Shown here: one piece after another, positions 12,080-24,492 of the stretch
Layout: every line of letters starts with the position of its first letter
How positions within the stretch are numbered: position 1 is the stretch's first letter
NCBI RefSeq assembly: GCF_036785885.1
Contig: NC_092310.1
Coordinates: 6,944,001 to 7,008,000 of the forward strand
Length of the DNA stretch: 64,000 nt
Origin: Coffea arabica
Taxonomy: Eukaryota > Streptophyta > Magnoliopsida > Gentianales > Rubiaceae
Reading direction: 5' to 3'
Notes under the pieces: model-generated
Told to the model about the DNA's origin: nothing
Databases searched by the model: none
Seen by the model: only the letters and a program-made list of their open reading frames with translations
Position numbers and translations under genes: made by a program

Positions 12080-12643
12080 AGTTGTCGCACCCCATTTTTC
12101 GCGATGGAAAAGAAAGGATTTATAAAAAGAAGTGATTTATTAATAATAAATGAAAAAGGACCTAGAATGGGACTTAAAAAAATGCGACAATTTGGGTCCA
12201 AAATTTAGTCTAAAAGGGTTTTTTAGTAAAAATAGGAGTCGCCACTTGGTATGGAATTTTGGTGTACCAAGTCACCCAAAAAATAAAGTAAAATAAAATA
12301 AAACCCTTTTTGACAACCCCAGGTCTTTGAAAAACAAAAGAAAACGGATTCGGGAGTCACGGTTGAAGAAAGGGAAGGCAAAGGTTCGATTAACTCAAAC
12401 CTAAGGCACCATTTCAACCTAGTCTAAGCTAGTTGCGAGATTTAGTCAAAATTTTCCTAATCTAACCCTTAATTTTATCATATTTGGATGTTACCTACAT
12501 GGATGCAAATCTAAATTTATAAAATATCGAAAGGGTCAAAATATCCACTCAAGGGTTTAATCGAACCAATCGCATTAATTGCGAAGGCCACAATGATTCT
12601 TTGAAAGTGTCACGAGTATGCAAATGATGAAAAAAAGAAAGTT

Positions 12644-12647
<4 letters not shown>

Positions 12648-12700
<53 letters not shown>
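12648..12700. repeat. (AT)n microsatellite
   Basis: An uninterrupted AT dinucleotide run of about 53 bp inside the LTR. Confidence 0.97.
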
Positions 12701-12704
<4 letters not shown>

Positions 12705-13038
12705 AAGTGACCAAAGAATAGGAATATAACATAATGGGTACGGGATACGAAAACTCGTGATAAAATTTTCTTATACAAGAATTAATGGGGTATTTAAACT
12801 AAAAGTTATAATCACCCATATCCATGTTCAAAGAATAATCCTCCTAATATGAACAGGCAAATGAACTAATTTAAATGAGATGCAATTCTAAATGACGTGA
12901 TTAACACATATAGAGAATAGGGGATAATATAATAGGGAATATTATACAATATGAGAAAAATCCTAAAAATAAAAATATGCATGAAAATGTAGTGAATAGC
13001 ACACAAAAATGAATCTAGCGCAAGACGACCTAAAGGGT

Positions 13039-13129
13039 CTAGCGTTGGACTAGCCCATTTCTAAAAATCCTTACTAGCGTTGGACTAGTAAGTAAGCGGA
13101 GGGAGAAGCCACAACTAGCGTTGGACTAG
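13039..13129. repeat. Three spaced copies of a 15-bp hairpin-forming repeat in the LTR
   Basis: The sequence ctagcgttggactag occurs at 13039-13053, 13074-13088 and 13115-13129. Each copy has CTAG at both ends around a 7-bp loop. Confidence 0.95.
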
Positions 13130-13604
13130 TGTAGTGACGTCATGCATTAACAATTCATAGTGAAACAAATAAAGCATAAATTAAAACAAATAAACACATA
13201 AGAGCACGTAGCACATAACACGTAAACATAATATCTAGATGCGAAAATCCTAAGGAAAGCGGATAAAACACATAACACATAAGCCACATAAACACACAAC
13301 CTATCTATTACATCGGGGAGCGCCTAACTACAATCTAGAAGGGAAAAATATAATAAAACAAATCTAATTATCCTATCTATTACATTTTTGAGGTATTTAA
13401 ATGCCTTTCGAATCATTATAAAAATTAACTAAAACATATATAAGAAAATTTGAATGAATATTTAAATTAAATAAATAAAGCATATAAAAATATATAAACA
13501 CATAGGAACAAATAGGAGCACATAAGAGCACGTAATTGACATTGAAATAATAAAATAAGGGTACCTCCCGTTTGAAGTGGTGACTAAATGGAGTCAAATT
13601 GTCC

Positions 13605-13612
13605 TATTTATA
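13605..13612 (-). promoter_or_regulatory. Candidate LTR TATA box
   Basis: The minus strand reads TATAAATA about 1.87 kb into the LTR. It would place transcription start near 13580, leaving a U3 of about 1.9 kb. Sequence pattern only. Confidence 0.45.
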
Positions 13613-15482
13613 CTCACAATGAACAAAAGGATCATGGCACCAATTTAATTGAAAAAGAAAATAATAATACAAGTACTAAATTCACACTAATATATCAGAC
13701 GTAAAGAAATTTAAGTAAATCTAAAAATTCCAAATTAAGTATATTCAAAAGTAGCATAATTAGCTATTAAAGAAAAGAAACAATCATAATAAAGAGAGTC
13801 AAAATTCATCAGGGACCGAATTGCAAAAATTGAAAAACTTTCGGGGATAAAAATTATATTTCCCAAAGTTCAGAGGTCAAAATTAAATAAAAGATAGAAT
13901 TCAGGGACCAAAGTGCAATTAATTTAAGGACCTAGATGAAAGGAATCTAAAATGTTCTGGGCCACAGTGAAATTACTCCAAAAATCAGGGGCTAAAGTGC
14001 AAGTTCATTTTTGATTTGGGCAAGAAAAGGGCATCAGGCCTCCCTTTTTATTTTACTTGGGCCGAACCTACCTAAGCCCAACTGAAAGCCCAGGCCAAAA
14101 CACACAGGCCAGCCTGTCTTTTATCACTCAAACCCAGCCAAAAACACATGGGCTCCAACCTCCTAGCCCAACCGAAACCCAAAAGAAACATAAACCAAAG
14201 CCCAGCCCCAAAACCTAACAAAACTAGCTCTTGGCCCAACCGAAAAATAAACATTAGCCCAATCCCCTTTTTTTCTTTTCTTTTCTTTTTCTTCTTCTTC
14301 TACCCTTCCGGTTCTTCTTTTCCTTGCTTGGCCGGCCGAAGCTCCTCGCCACTGCCAACCATGGCTGACATGGCGGCTGCCGGCGCCGCCACCGCCGGTC
14401 GCCGGCCATTTTTTCGATCACAAAATTTCACCAAAATACACCCCCTCACTCGATTTTTCGCGTAAATTCCATTTTCGGAGTTAGTTTTTACAAAAGAAGA
14501 AAGAAAAGTGGCCAAATGGCCAAAAAACAGCTGCATTTTTTATTATTTTTAGACCTTTAAACCTCTACCAAAAATTCATAAAAATATATTACAATACTCC
14601 TTATAATCTTTACATTACAAATATAATCTTAGCTAACAAGAAAACAACAACAAAAGACTACATTAAGACAAAACAGTTTCTAAAATTCATTTTTTTTTTG
14701 TTTTGGCATTTCATCAAACATTTAGCATGCATGCACAAAAATCATCTTTCTTTTCCTCAGTCTAGTCTTGAACTTGCCCAACAACACCACAACAATAAAA
14801 CCAGCAAGAGGAAGGGACAAATCATCAACTAAACATGCTTCAAATATAACTACTAAAATAGAAAGAAAAATAAAAGGAAATCGGAAAAACAAAAGGAAAA
14901 TTACCCCAGCTGGAATTACGGTCCGTGGGCTAGAGTTTGGAGGAAATTCCAAGCTATGATTGTCCAATTGGTAGCTGCCCCTCTTTTTTGTTGTGTGTGA
15001 GTGTGTTGGGAAAAAACCGAGAGGGAGAGAGTGAGGTTTTGTATATTGTTCACCAAAATGAGAGGGAGAATTGAGAGAAGAGCCGAGAGTGTTTTTGGGA
15101 GGAGGAGAAATTGGAGAGCTTTGCTTTTTTTTTTGTGTGGCTTGTCCCATTTTTCCAGAGAGAGCCCCAGTGAAGAGTCAGAGTGGAGTTAGTTTTTTCT
15201 TTCTTTGCTTGTCTGATTTCCCTCGTGTGTGTGTCTCGAGAGAGTGAATTGAGGGAGTCATTTTTCTGTCTTTTTGAGCCCCCAAAAGCGCCGCTCCTTT
15301 TGTCTGTCCCCCGAGAATAAGGAGGGAACCAAGGGATCTTTGTCAAATGGGTTTAGTTGTGTGTGTGTGTGTGTGTGTGTTTTTTTAAGATAAATCTACA
15401 AAAATAAGACAAAAATACACTTAAAAAAATGCAAGAAAATATTTGAGAAAACACAAAATTTGACAAAAATTTGGTGTCTACA

Positions 15483-17094
15483 GACTAGTTATGGCGTAAT
15501 TTTCTAATGTATGTGAAACCTACTCTCGTAGTGAATCAACTATACTTGTATCTAAACCATACCTATTCTCGTGGTTATGATATTAATTACAACCTCATTT
15601 GTTCTATGAAATTACATGAAACAAGTCACTAAAATCATATAGGTGCACCTCTACTCTCGTAAGTGTACTCCCTAGGCTTATCACTTCTTTGAACTAGTGT
15701 TAAATTTCAATTTTCACTACAAACTTAACACCTTAAAATTATCATAATTAATGGTCAGTTAATCATGATTAGATAACCAAAAGTGATAAATAACTTGTTC
15801 AAAATAATATCACCAAGTAGCCAAGTAAACATCACAAACAAAATATAGCAAGTTCAACCATAACTCTAGCTATAAACTTTAACTAAACATAATAAAAACA
15901 CAAAACCAACTTGTATTATAATTAAACATGAAATCCAATACAAGAGAGAAAGTAGTAGAAGAGATATCACCCTTGTCACATGAGATCAATCTCTTCATCT
16001 TTGCTCCTCAATCTTCATCCAAATCTAACTACAAATACAAGATGAATAAACTACACTAACTGCTCTATGCTAATGAACTAAGAAAAACTAGTGAAGACTA
16101 TATTTTTGTAGAGTTTCTCTAACCTTTCAAAGTTATCAAAATGATTCTCCAAGGCAGCTATTTATTGAGAAATTTCTTGGAAGAAACAAGGTGTTAAATC
16201 ATGTCTTGAGCCCATAAACAAACTAGAATGAGTTGTAAAGCTTCTTTTGCAGCTGTTTTGGGCTGTTTCCATCGATATTCTTGCAAGAAAAATGGACCAA
16301 AAAGCTTGTGTGAATAAAACACAATTTTCTGAGCAAGTTGCAGCCGCAATTGAGGAATACGCGACTTGAGAAAACGCGGCTTCATGCCACGTTTTTACTG
16401 AGCCACGTTTTTGCTTCTGTGCATTTGACATTAATTCAACTGCTATTTGCTTGATGATGGAGGCTGAACTAGCTCTTGTATAAAACATAGAAGTTGTAGC
16501 TTTTTGAGTTAGCTTTCCAATGCCTAAAGAATCATCTTATTTGGAGCTCTCTAGACCGAGAAATGACCAAAATACTAAAGACTGATCAGAGCTCTGTTTT
16601 CAACTTTGGACAGCTGAGTTGAATTTCGGTATTTCAACTTTTGGACTATAAAAACGGCTGAATTGGATTTTGATATTTTCATACCAAATATAGATACGTC
16701 TCTTAGCTTCAAAATGATATAAAGATCATCTTAATCCAATGTATGTAGTCCAAGATATAGCCAAAATACCAGCAAATTTCAAAGCTGACTTTTGTTTGAT
16801 TCTTTTGTCCTCAAATTGCATTTCTTCTTTTACACTTCATATTTTATTTTCATCACTCTAAATCATCATCAATCATCCAAATATCTTCTCAATGGTATCC
16901 ATTTGATGATTGAATCATTAAACCTGTAAAATATGAAATTTTTACCATAAAAATTCATAGAAATGTAATTTTCACACTTTAACTACAAAATACATATTTT
17001 CACTAGAATCTTAGTTAATTATTTATAAAACTAAATAAAATACACCAAAACTAACCAATAAAGCACATTAAAAATACGTAAAATATACTCTTAT
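15483..17094. repeat. Diverged direct repeat, copy 1 (about 1.6 kb)
   Basis: Copy 1 begins near the gypsy insertion point and matches copy 2 (17095-18555) in order and orientation. Shared landmarks are tgtgaaacctact, gaatcaactatact, gaaattacatgaaa, gaactagtgttaaat and cttgtcacatgag. The ends are not resolved. No coding domain is seen. It looks like a non-coding retrotransposon derivative, but the family is unknown to me. Confidence 0.7.
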
Positions 17095-18555
17095 CAATTT
17101 CCTCATACATGTGAAACCTACTTTCGTAGTAAATCAACTATACTTATAACTAATCCATACATACTCTCATGGTAATAAAATTAGTTACAAGTTAATTACG
17201 TCTATGAAATTACATGAAATAAATCACTAAAGCCACAAAGGTGTACCTCTGTTCTCATGAGTATACTCCCAAAGTTTAGCACTTTTTGAACTAGTGTTAA
17301 ATCTCAATTTCATTATAAAAATACCACCTTTAGATAATCACAATTAATTGTACCAAGTTAATCATAATTTAGGAGAGCAAAAGTGCTAAATAACTTGCTC
17401 AAAATTAAAGCATCAAATAGCTAAGAAATTAACATAATACAATCATAGGAAGTTCAACCAAAACCCAAGGCATAAATTTAGAAAGACATGATAAATATAA
17501 AATCCAAACTTGCATAATAACTAAATAATAGAATCAAATACAAAAGTTAAACAGTTTGGAAAGAAATGTAACTCTTGTCACATGAGTTCATCTCCTCCAT
17601 CTTCATCTTTGCCTAGCTAATAAACAAGAAAAATAAACTAACTAGTTAAACTATCCTATACCATACTAACCTAACACTAAGAAAATGTAAGAGCCACATT
17701 TTAGTAGTATTTCTTGCACTCTCCAAGCTCTCTTGATTCTTACATCTCCATGGCTATTTATAGAAAAATTTAGTCAAAAAATGAGGCTTCAAACATCACT
17801 TTTACAACTGCAAAATAGTTGTCACACATCCATCAATAGCTGTGAATTATTGGAGGAGAAAACAAGTTGTGCAAGTAGAGAGCCGTAATTTCAGACCAAA
17901 ATCCGGCCAAATATCCATCCAAAAATTGGTTAGATTGTTAGCCGGATTGCTCCCCTACTTTGCTTCTCAATTTCTGTTCAATCTTCAATGTTGTTCGAAT
18001 TTTGCATCAAATTCAACTGAAAGTTTCTTGATGATAAAGGCCGAATTAACTGTTGACCAAAACATAGCGCTTGTATCCCTTTGGGTTAGCTTTCCAATGC
18101 ATTAAGAATCACCTCATTTGGATTTATGTAGGCTGCAAAATGACTGAAATACCCTTAACAGCTCAATGCCTTGTTGGCTACTGTAATTCAGATTTTTGTC
18201 CTAGAAAACCTTTAAATTGGATTTCGATGTCTTCATAGGAATTGTAGATCTATCTCTTATCTTCAAAGTGGTTCAATAGTTATTTCAATCCGATCATTGT
18301 AGCTCAAGTTATAGCCAAGATTCAAAAATGTGTCAAAGCTGTCAACTTTCCTTTTTCATCCAAATGAAGTCTATTTCTAACTCCTATAAAACATTACGGA
18401 CAAAATGCAAGTGAAATGTGATATAAACCTCATTTAAACGCTTAAGAGCATTTTAAACTAATTATAGCCAAAATAATCCATTTCCTTCTTATAGCATTGC
18501 AAAAGTGACTGAAAATAACATAAAATGTCATTTTAATATAGTTCAAAATAGTCAC
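17095..18555. repeat. Diverged direct repeat, copy 2
   Basis: Head-to-tail partner of 15483-17094, with the same landmarks in the same order (acatgtgaaacctact at about 17105, gaactagtgttaaat at about 17290, cttgtcacatgag at about 17574). The 3' parts differ most. Confidence 0.7.
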
Positions 18556-18565
18556 TTATCACTCA

Positions 18566-19085
18566 TGGTCTTATTTGATAAGAAAACATATTGCCATATA
18601 TTAAAATTCCATAAAATAAAATAAAATGAAACAATGTAGTAGAGACTTCTAGACACCATTAGATTAGTAACTAGAAAACTTTAATAAAAAGATAAAAAGA
18701 TTCTTTTCTAGATAAAAATGCATATTAGAATAGAGTTCTAGATCCTACAAATACTTATAATAAAAGCTTTTCTCAATAATTGGATTAGGTGGGATATGGT
18801 AATGGAGTAGACACTAGAGAGTCCTAGATAGGTCAAAACACTTTAATAGAAGAAGACAAATGCTCTTCATAGTTCACAATAATCGAAGGGAGTAAGTGGG
18901 GTAGGATAGCATTTACCTGATAGCAACAATCGTTAGAATCGGCAAGTGAGACATGTGCCCCTTCTTCCTTTCCTACTAGTAGGTCAAATCTAGAAGGTGA
19001 GATGTGGTTAAAGAGAAATGTAGGGATCAGTAAATTTGTTAGGGTTTTATGTTGTGAATAACTGTCCATTTTGGAGCTCAAACTT
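18566..19085. repeat. Direct repeat pair, copy 1 (about 500 bp)
   Basis: Matches 19472-19990 with small indels. Shared landmarks are ataagaaaacatatt, ataaaatgaaacaatg, taagtggggtaggatagcat and gtaaatttgttagggtttt. No gene is visible. Confidence 0.8.
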
Positions 19086-19471
19086 GGGTTGAAATTTCAT
19101 TGGATGGCCGATAATATTTTATTATGGATTGATGGACAAGTTTTTGGGTATGATCAAATCTCGGATGGTTATTGTACACCATGGTCATCTCTGACCTCCT
19201 CCTTCAGCTTTTCAAATTGAGCAGAAAATTTCTTCTATGACTTTTTAGATTTAGTAGGGCCTTTCTCTATCAATAATATTGAGGACTTCTCAGGTTTGGT
19301 AGAGACTTCCCTCCGCGGCATTAGGCTTGGATATTTCCAGAAGACTCGCCATTAGTGTTGCTCGTCTTTTTTCCTATCTCCTCCTTGTCACATTTCTTGT
19401 TGTCTACAATGGAAGTTATGCATCTTTTGCAAGTAGACTTGAGAATGGGCATGCGGTTGCTCGAGCATAGG

Positions 19472-19990
19472 ATCCTATTTGGTAAGAAAACATATTAAGA
19501 TATATTAGAAACCTTTAAAATAAAATAAAATGAAACAATGGAGCAAAGACTTCTAGGCACATTTAGATCAAAAAGTAAAAAAAAAAACTTTGATAAAAAT
19601 ATTAAAAGCTTTCTTTCTTTCTTTTTGATAAAAAAACATATTAAAAGAGAGTTCTAGGTTCCCAAAAATACTATTAACCAAATCTCTTCTGATCGGAGTA
19701 GGTGGGATAAGAAAATGGAATAGAGACTAAAGAGTTCTAGATGGAATAAAACACTTTAATAAAAGAAGATAAATGTTTTCACAATTCACAATAATCAAAA
19801 GGAATAAGTGGGGTAGGATAGCATCTACCAGATATTGCGAGAGGGCAAGACATTGGTCCCTTTTTTTTTTCCTATCGGCTGGTCAAATCTAGAAGGTAAT
19901 GTGTGGTTGAAGGGAAATGTGGTGATGAGGTAAATTTGTTAGGGTTTTGCATTGTGAACAACGTGTCTATTTTGGACCTCGGACCTCGGC
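19472..19990. repeat. Direct repeat pair, copy 2
   Basis: Partner of 18566-19085, about 908 bp downstream, same orientation. Confidence 0.8.
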
Positions 19991-22059
19991 ATGGTGGCAC
20001 GCCTAGGCGCTGACTAGCTATGCTTCAGTCTTTGAATTATCAATGACTGATGTTGATGGAGTTGTTTCATCGAAATAGCTTCTTTATTGATCACTCCTAC
20101 GGTCCCACCAAACATGCCACTATATTTGTGCCGATTTTTACCGATCTACAAACTGTTGTTCATTAAGTGATGGTTGCTAGCATGTCACTTAATTTGTGCA
20201 AGGAAAACCTTATGAATAAATCAATTTGGTGGAAATAACATTGCATCGATTATGCTAACTTCTAGGACAATTGCCATTTGTCCCACCTTGAGCAACCTCA
20301 AGGACTTAAAAAATTCGTGCTAAGAGTAACCAATTAAGAAGGAAAGAATACATTGACAATGACCGATGGCTAAAGCTGATAAATTATAAAACATAAAATG
20401 TGCTAGAAAACTCATGAAGATTGCTTGGAAATGGAAAGAACTTTGAAACAGGCCTTGCTGATTTGTACAAAGACAAACATGAAACTGTTGGAAATATGAA
20501 ATAAAAACAAAATGATTAGATGAAAATTTGGAAATCCTAGAAATTAACCTAATGCTTCTAAGAAAGTTTTGGAAATCCTAATTCTAGCCTATGATTTCTA
20601 AGAAAGCTGTTTAAAAGTAAAGAAACATCATATTTGTCATGTCTTTGTGAAGTGAAAAGATTGTTCCCGATCTGATATACATATTTTAGTGTTTATAGAT
20701 GCGTAATTTCCTTTCAAAATCAGCAGTTTAACTCCGTTAATGCCCACATTATGCTCCATGCTAGCCATATTGGTCTTCAAACATGGGTAGTGGTAACTGT
20801 CCACTCTCATATGTTGGGATAACTACCTCATGCTTAATTTGTAGGGACATCGTTGCCTCTCCCTTTATCAATACATGATCTACTGTGTCAGCTCCTTTTG
20901 CATCGGCACTCACTCGCACCAATGAACATGGGCCAATATGCCTTTGCACGCATCGATTAGTATGTAAATATTGGTCTTCATTATCGATCTCTCATGGAAC
21001 CTTTAATACTCACACCCGCCAGCTTTAAATTGGTGTCACTACCGATGCATTCCTAATTGTCGATTTTCGAAGATCAATTGCCAATCAAACCACTATGTGA
21101 CCTTCATTTGCCGCAGTTGATTAACTCCTTGTGATATAGCAGATTATTTCCATGTTGATTATTGATGAATTGTCAGCCTTGAAGAGATTTGCTAGCATAA
21201 TCGGCTTCGTTTCTTTCTTTTATATCTGAACAAATCAGCATATCTTTGTACATACTGATAGGTGCATTAATATCAGTCATCATGCCAATTATTGATCGGC
21301 TTCAAATGAATGCTGCCGATAAGTTGTAAATATTGCACCAATAATTACGACTAAAACCATAAAATTACATACCTTATATATAATATATATATACACACAT
21401 ATATATATATATAGTAACGCTAAGCTTAGATGATGATCCAACCTATTTCAGAAATAAACCAAGGGAACAGCCATTAAATTAAAGATTTTTTTAAAGAAAA
21501 GAATACCGCTGCAATACTATATCAAAAAAGAGACCACCTAGATAAAGCGATTGAAAGTCACAACATTTTTAAGCAATAAAGACAAACAAAGGAATCTCTA
21601 ACATTAGGGAGATAGATTATCCTTTATTTTTTGTCATTTGGAGAAAATGTAATTTCAAAGGTACAAAAATCTTGATGTATACAAGTGGTAGTATACTTCA
21701 GTCGTGAAATTGCTTGATTTGTAATTGGATTATTCTTGAGCATTAACCGGCATTTCATACTTTGGTGTACACCAGTTCGTCTCACTCGATTTTATTATAA
21801 AAACTTATTGTTGCTAACTGAAACCCAAAAAGGAAAAGGAATCAAAATTCAAAATTTTCGATAAAGTCAAGCAGACATATAATTCCCGAAAAGACCCAGA
21901 TAATGATTTTATTTTTTTTAGGCAAACTGTATATCTTTTTTGATAAAGCAAGAGAAAATACAAAAGCAGAAGGTTTGCATTACAAGAGCAATATGCACAG
22001 CAGCACAAAAGTCGAAATAATAAAATGAGTAAAACCCCAACTAAGATTATATTATTGCT
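19991..22059. other. Gene-free intergenic stretch
   Basis: No supported gene. It holds an AT/AC microsatellite (about 21370-21412) and the 3' flank of the acyltransferase gene. The short open frames here have no recognisable domain. Confidence 0.6.
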
Positions 22060-24356
22060 TTAAAGCATAGATATAATCTTTGGATGCCAAAATTTGTTGC
22101 ATCCGTACATTGGCACCGTGATCATTTTCTCCATCTCCTTCTGAAAGTTTTCCATGGCTGCAACAGGCAAGCACACTGGAACGACCAAACTATCATCTCC
22201 TTGGGTATTTCGAAGTCGCGAATAAACTGCCATATTAAAAGTTGGCCCTCCATCCATAATTCCGCCATAAATTGGCTTTCCCCAGCCAAAATCTACCTCG
22301 TCAATTCCAGTTCTTGATGCATCCGAAAGAATCCAATCCTTCAACAACGTAGAATACCCTGGTTTTCCATGCAAAACATTATAGTCAATGGCTGACTCGA
22401 TGAAGTCCTCAGTTACTTGATGTTTTGCTTTCTTCACTAGCTCTAATGCATAGACAAATGAATTGTTGCACAACTGGTTGACCTTTGAGACTGCAGCGGA
22501 AGAGACAAATCCATTGCCATAATAACCACTAGGCAACTTTGGTTTATTTTTACCACAAACATTGACTGCATGGGTAAGAGTAACGATTTCTTCAGGATCC
22601 AATTGTAAGGCTATTGTTCTTGATCTCCATACAAGCGCAGTTACGAGATCAAATTTTGTTGCATAAGGAATGTTTGGTGGTAGGTATTTCTGGATGGCTT
22701 TTATCTCTTGTGCTCCAAAAAAGAAGCATTTGCGTACAAGGTTGAGAGGGGAGTCCAATATTGTAGGCTCAGTGCTACTATTACTGTTTTCTTCCACCTC
22801 GAACTCATTATGCACACATGTGACGTATGGTGGATTTCTTGCACTTAAGAGCCATCTTTGCCACACAGGTAATGGAGAAGGTGCTGATGATGGATCTTTG
22901 GATATTTGGCTTACTGCATTCAGAAACTGGGCTAAGCCAACTGCATCACTAATTGCATGGTTTATGCGAATAGCAAGGACAAGTCCACCACAGATCAAGC
23001 GAGTCACCTGAATTTTGACCCCAAAAGAAATGAAAATGATAATAAGAAAGTTTTCAAGTAAAGTTTGTAAATAAGTAGCAATTTTGGAAAGTATAATTGG
23101 ATATTTCAAGTAAAGATTCTTGGATATTGTGAGAAACTTCATTTTAATGATAACTTTATCTACCTACCATTTTGCAGCTAATTCTATTAGGATTAACAGC
23201 AAACTACACAGAATAACCACTAGTATAGCGACTTTGTGCGTTCAGTGCCATTTTGAAATTAAAAAATAGTTGAATGACTAATGTATAAGATTTCAATAAT
23301 ACAATGGTCAGTGGAGTTTTTTGTCCTAATAAGAAGAAAAAATGTTATAGCTCCACGTATTTAGATTGTTTCCTTATATTTACTCAATTAATCTTCCGAC
23401 AGATTCACATAGTCCTCCATAACTACTTAACTACCACTATTTTAGAGTTTAAATTACTAATAACCCCATAGTCTCTTATGCTATCATGTAACTCCTTTAA
23501 AGTTTCAAAATATCTATAAACTTCCTTGTGTTTTGATATAGAGTGAAAATTTGGCAGAAAAAAATCTTCTGTTATTAAAAGAAATGGTAGTATCGTCGGT
23601 GTTTAAATATTAAATGGAAAAAAGATCCATCCACCTATACAGTCATAGACGGATTTTTTAAATAGATACAAAATTATAAAGGGGTCAAGACTCAAGTGAA
23701 CATTTATGTAAAAATACTAGAAGACATTATCCTCACACCTTTTTAGAGTATGTTTGGATATATATATCTCCGCAATTGGAAGTACTTTCCATCTATTTTC
23801 AACTTTACGTAGAACCACTTGTAAAGCGTAGATGGTCATATAGCAATTTGTAGATAACCAAACAAAGGCATACAGTTTGGCTGGAAGATGAAGAGGCCAG
23901 AGTTAGCCTGAATGTTTTGCCCACCTGAATCAACATCAATGGACTGTCCAAGATCTCTGTAGAGTCAGAAGCATCCACTAAGAACTCCTTTGAGTAAGGA
24001 AATGGTGGCTGCATGAAGTCACGAAGTTGATCGAGCCCAACCTCTGCAATGGCTTCTCTAAACACCACCCCTTCAGCTGTGCAGTTGACAAGAATCTTAT
24101 CTGAAGGCCCTTCAATGAGCCTGCCGGCATAGGGATAGTAATAAACAAGTGCTTTAGCTACTGCATCCCTAATCACCCCAACAGGGTTCTTTTCGTCCAA
24201 GAATTGATTATAGCTAAAAAACATAATCATGGGTACATGAAATCTGAGGCCCTTTTGATCGTCTATATCAGAAAGTGGTCTTATTTCACGGGGAGTAGGT
24301 TTTGCAGGGACAATCAACTCTGCTTCCTTATGTCTCACTAAAAATTGCGTTGCCAT
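22060..24356 (-). CDS. BAHD acyltransferase, benzyl alcohol O-benzoyltransferase-like (2 exons)
   Basis: Exon 1 is 24356-23925 and exon 2 is 23007-22060. The 917-bp intron has GT (23924-23923) and AG ends and sits in phase 0, giving 459 residues, normal for BAHD enzymes. The catalytic HAISD (HxxxD) is at residues 161-165 and the structural DFGWG at 383-387. The N-terminus, with PAKPTPREIRPLSDIDDQ, and the block FYY-type YYYPYAGRL are typical of the clade that includes benzyl alcohol O-benzoyltransferase and anthraniloyl/methanol acyltransferases. The enzyme should transfer an acyl group from acyl-CoA to an alcohol. Substrates cannot be set from sequence. The C-terminus is SML, a minor plant PTS1-like tripeptide, suggesting peroxisomes. 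The start chosen is the Met preceding ATQFLV, with a TATA box about 123 bp upstream. No lesion is seen. Confidence 0.92.
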
Positions 24357-24478
24357 TTCTTATTTTTCTTTCTTGTTGGGGGGAGGGGGGGGGGGACGGG
24401 GAAGTGTAGGGGCGCTACTACAAAATAATTGAAACTTTTAAAAGTTTGGTACCTACTAAGTCTCGCTATGTGTTCTCG

Positions 24479-24486
24479 TATTTATA
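24479..24486 (-). promoter_or_regulatory. TATA box of the acyltransferase gene
   Basis: The minus strand reads TATAAATA about 123 bp upstream of the ATG. A plus-strand G-rich run (about 24377-24397) lies between it and the start codon. Confidence 0.65.
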
Positions 24487-24492
24487 GAATTT

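Larger units (their letters stand above)
1..15482 (-). mobile_element. Tat/Ogre-like Ty3/gypsy LTR retrotransposon, 5' part, truncated by window edge
   Basis: Read on the minus strand the order is 5' LTR, primer-binding site, leader, ORF1, gag, protease, G-patch, intron, RT, RNase H, second RNase H, integrase, long 3' noncoding region. The order with integrase after RNase H is that of Ty3/gypsy. The extra ORF before gag, the second RNase H, the pro-RT intron and the very long LTR are known features of the Tat lineage, especially Ogre. The 3' LTR is not in the window: the LTR right-edge sequence ggtgtctaca, seen at 15473-15482, does not recur in 1-1700. Frameshifts and stops occur in nearly every domain, so this copy is not autonomous. 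Confidence 0.9.
12083..15482 (-). repeat. 5' LTR of the gypsy element (3.4 kb)
   Basis: Plus-strand edges are tgtcgcacc (12083) and ggtgtctaca (15482), giving the TG...CA ends of an LTR. On the minus strand it begins TGTAGACACCAAAT, a common plant gypsy LTR start, and ends next to the primer-binding site. Inside are a TATA box, an (AT)n run, a (GT)n run at about 15358-15380 and three short hairpin repeats. The length fits Tat/Ogre LTRs. The matching 3' LTR is outside the window. Confidence 0.8.

Noticed and set aside
14148..14465. Pro/Ala-rich frame with MADMAAAGAATAG
   Set aside because: It lies inside the LTR on the antisense strand, is low complexity and has no domain.
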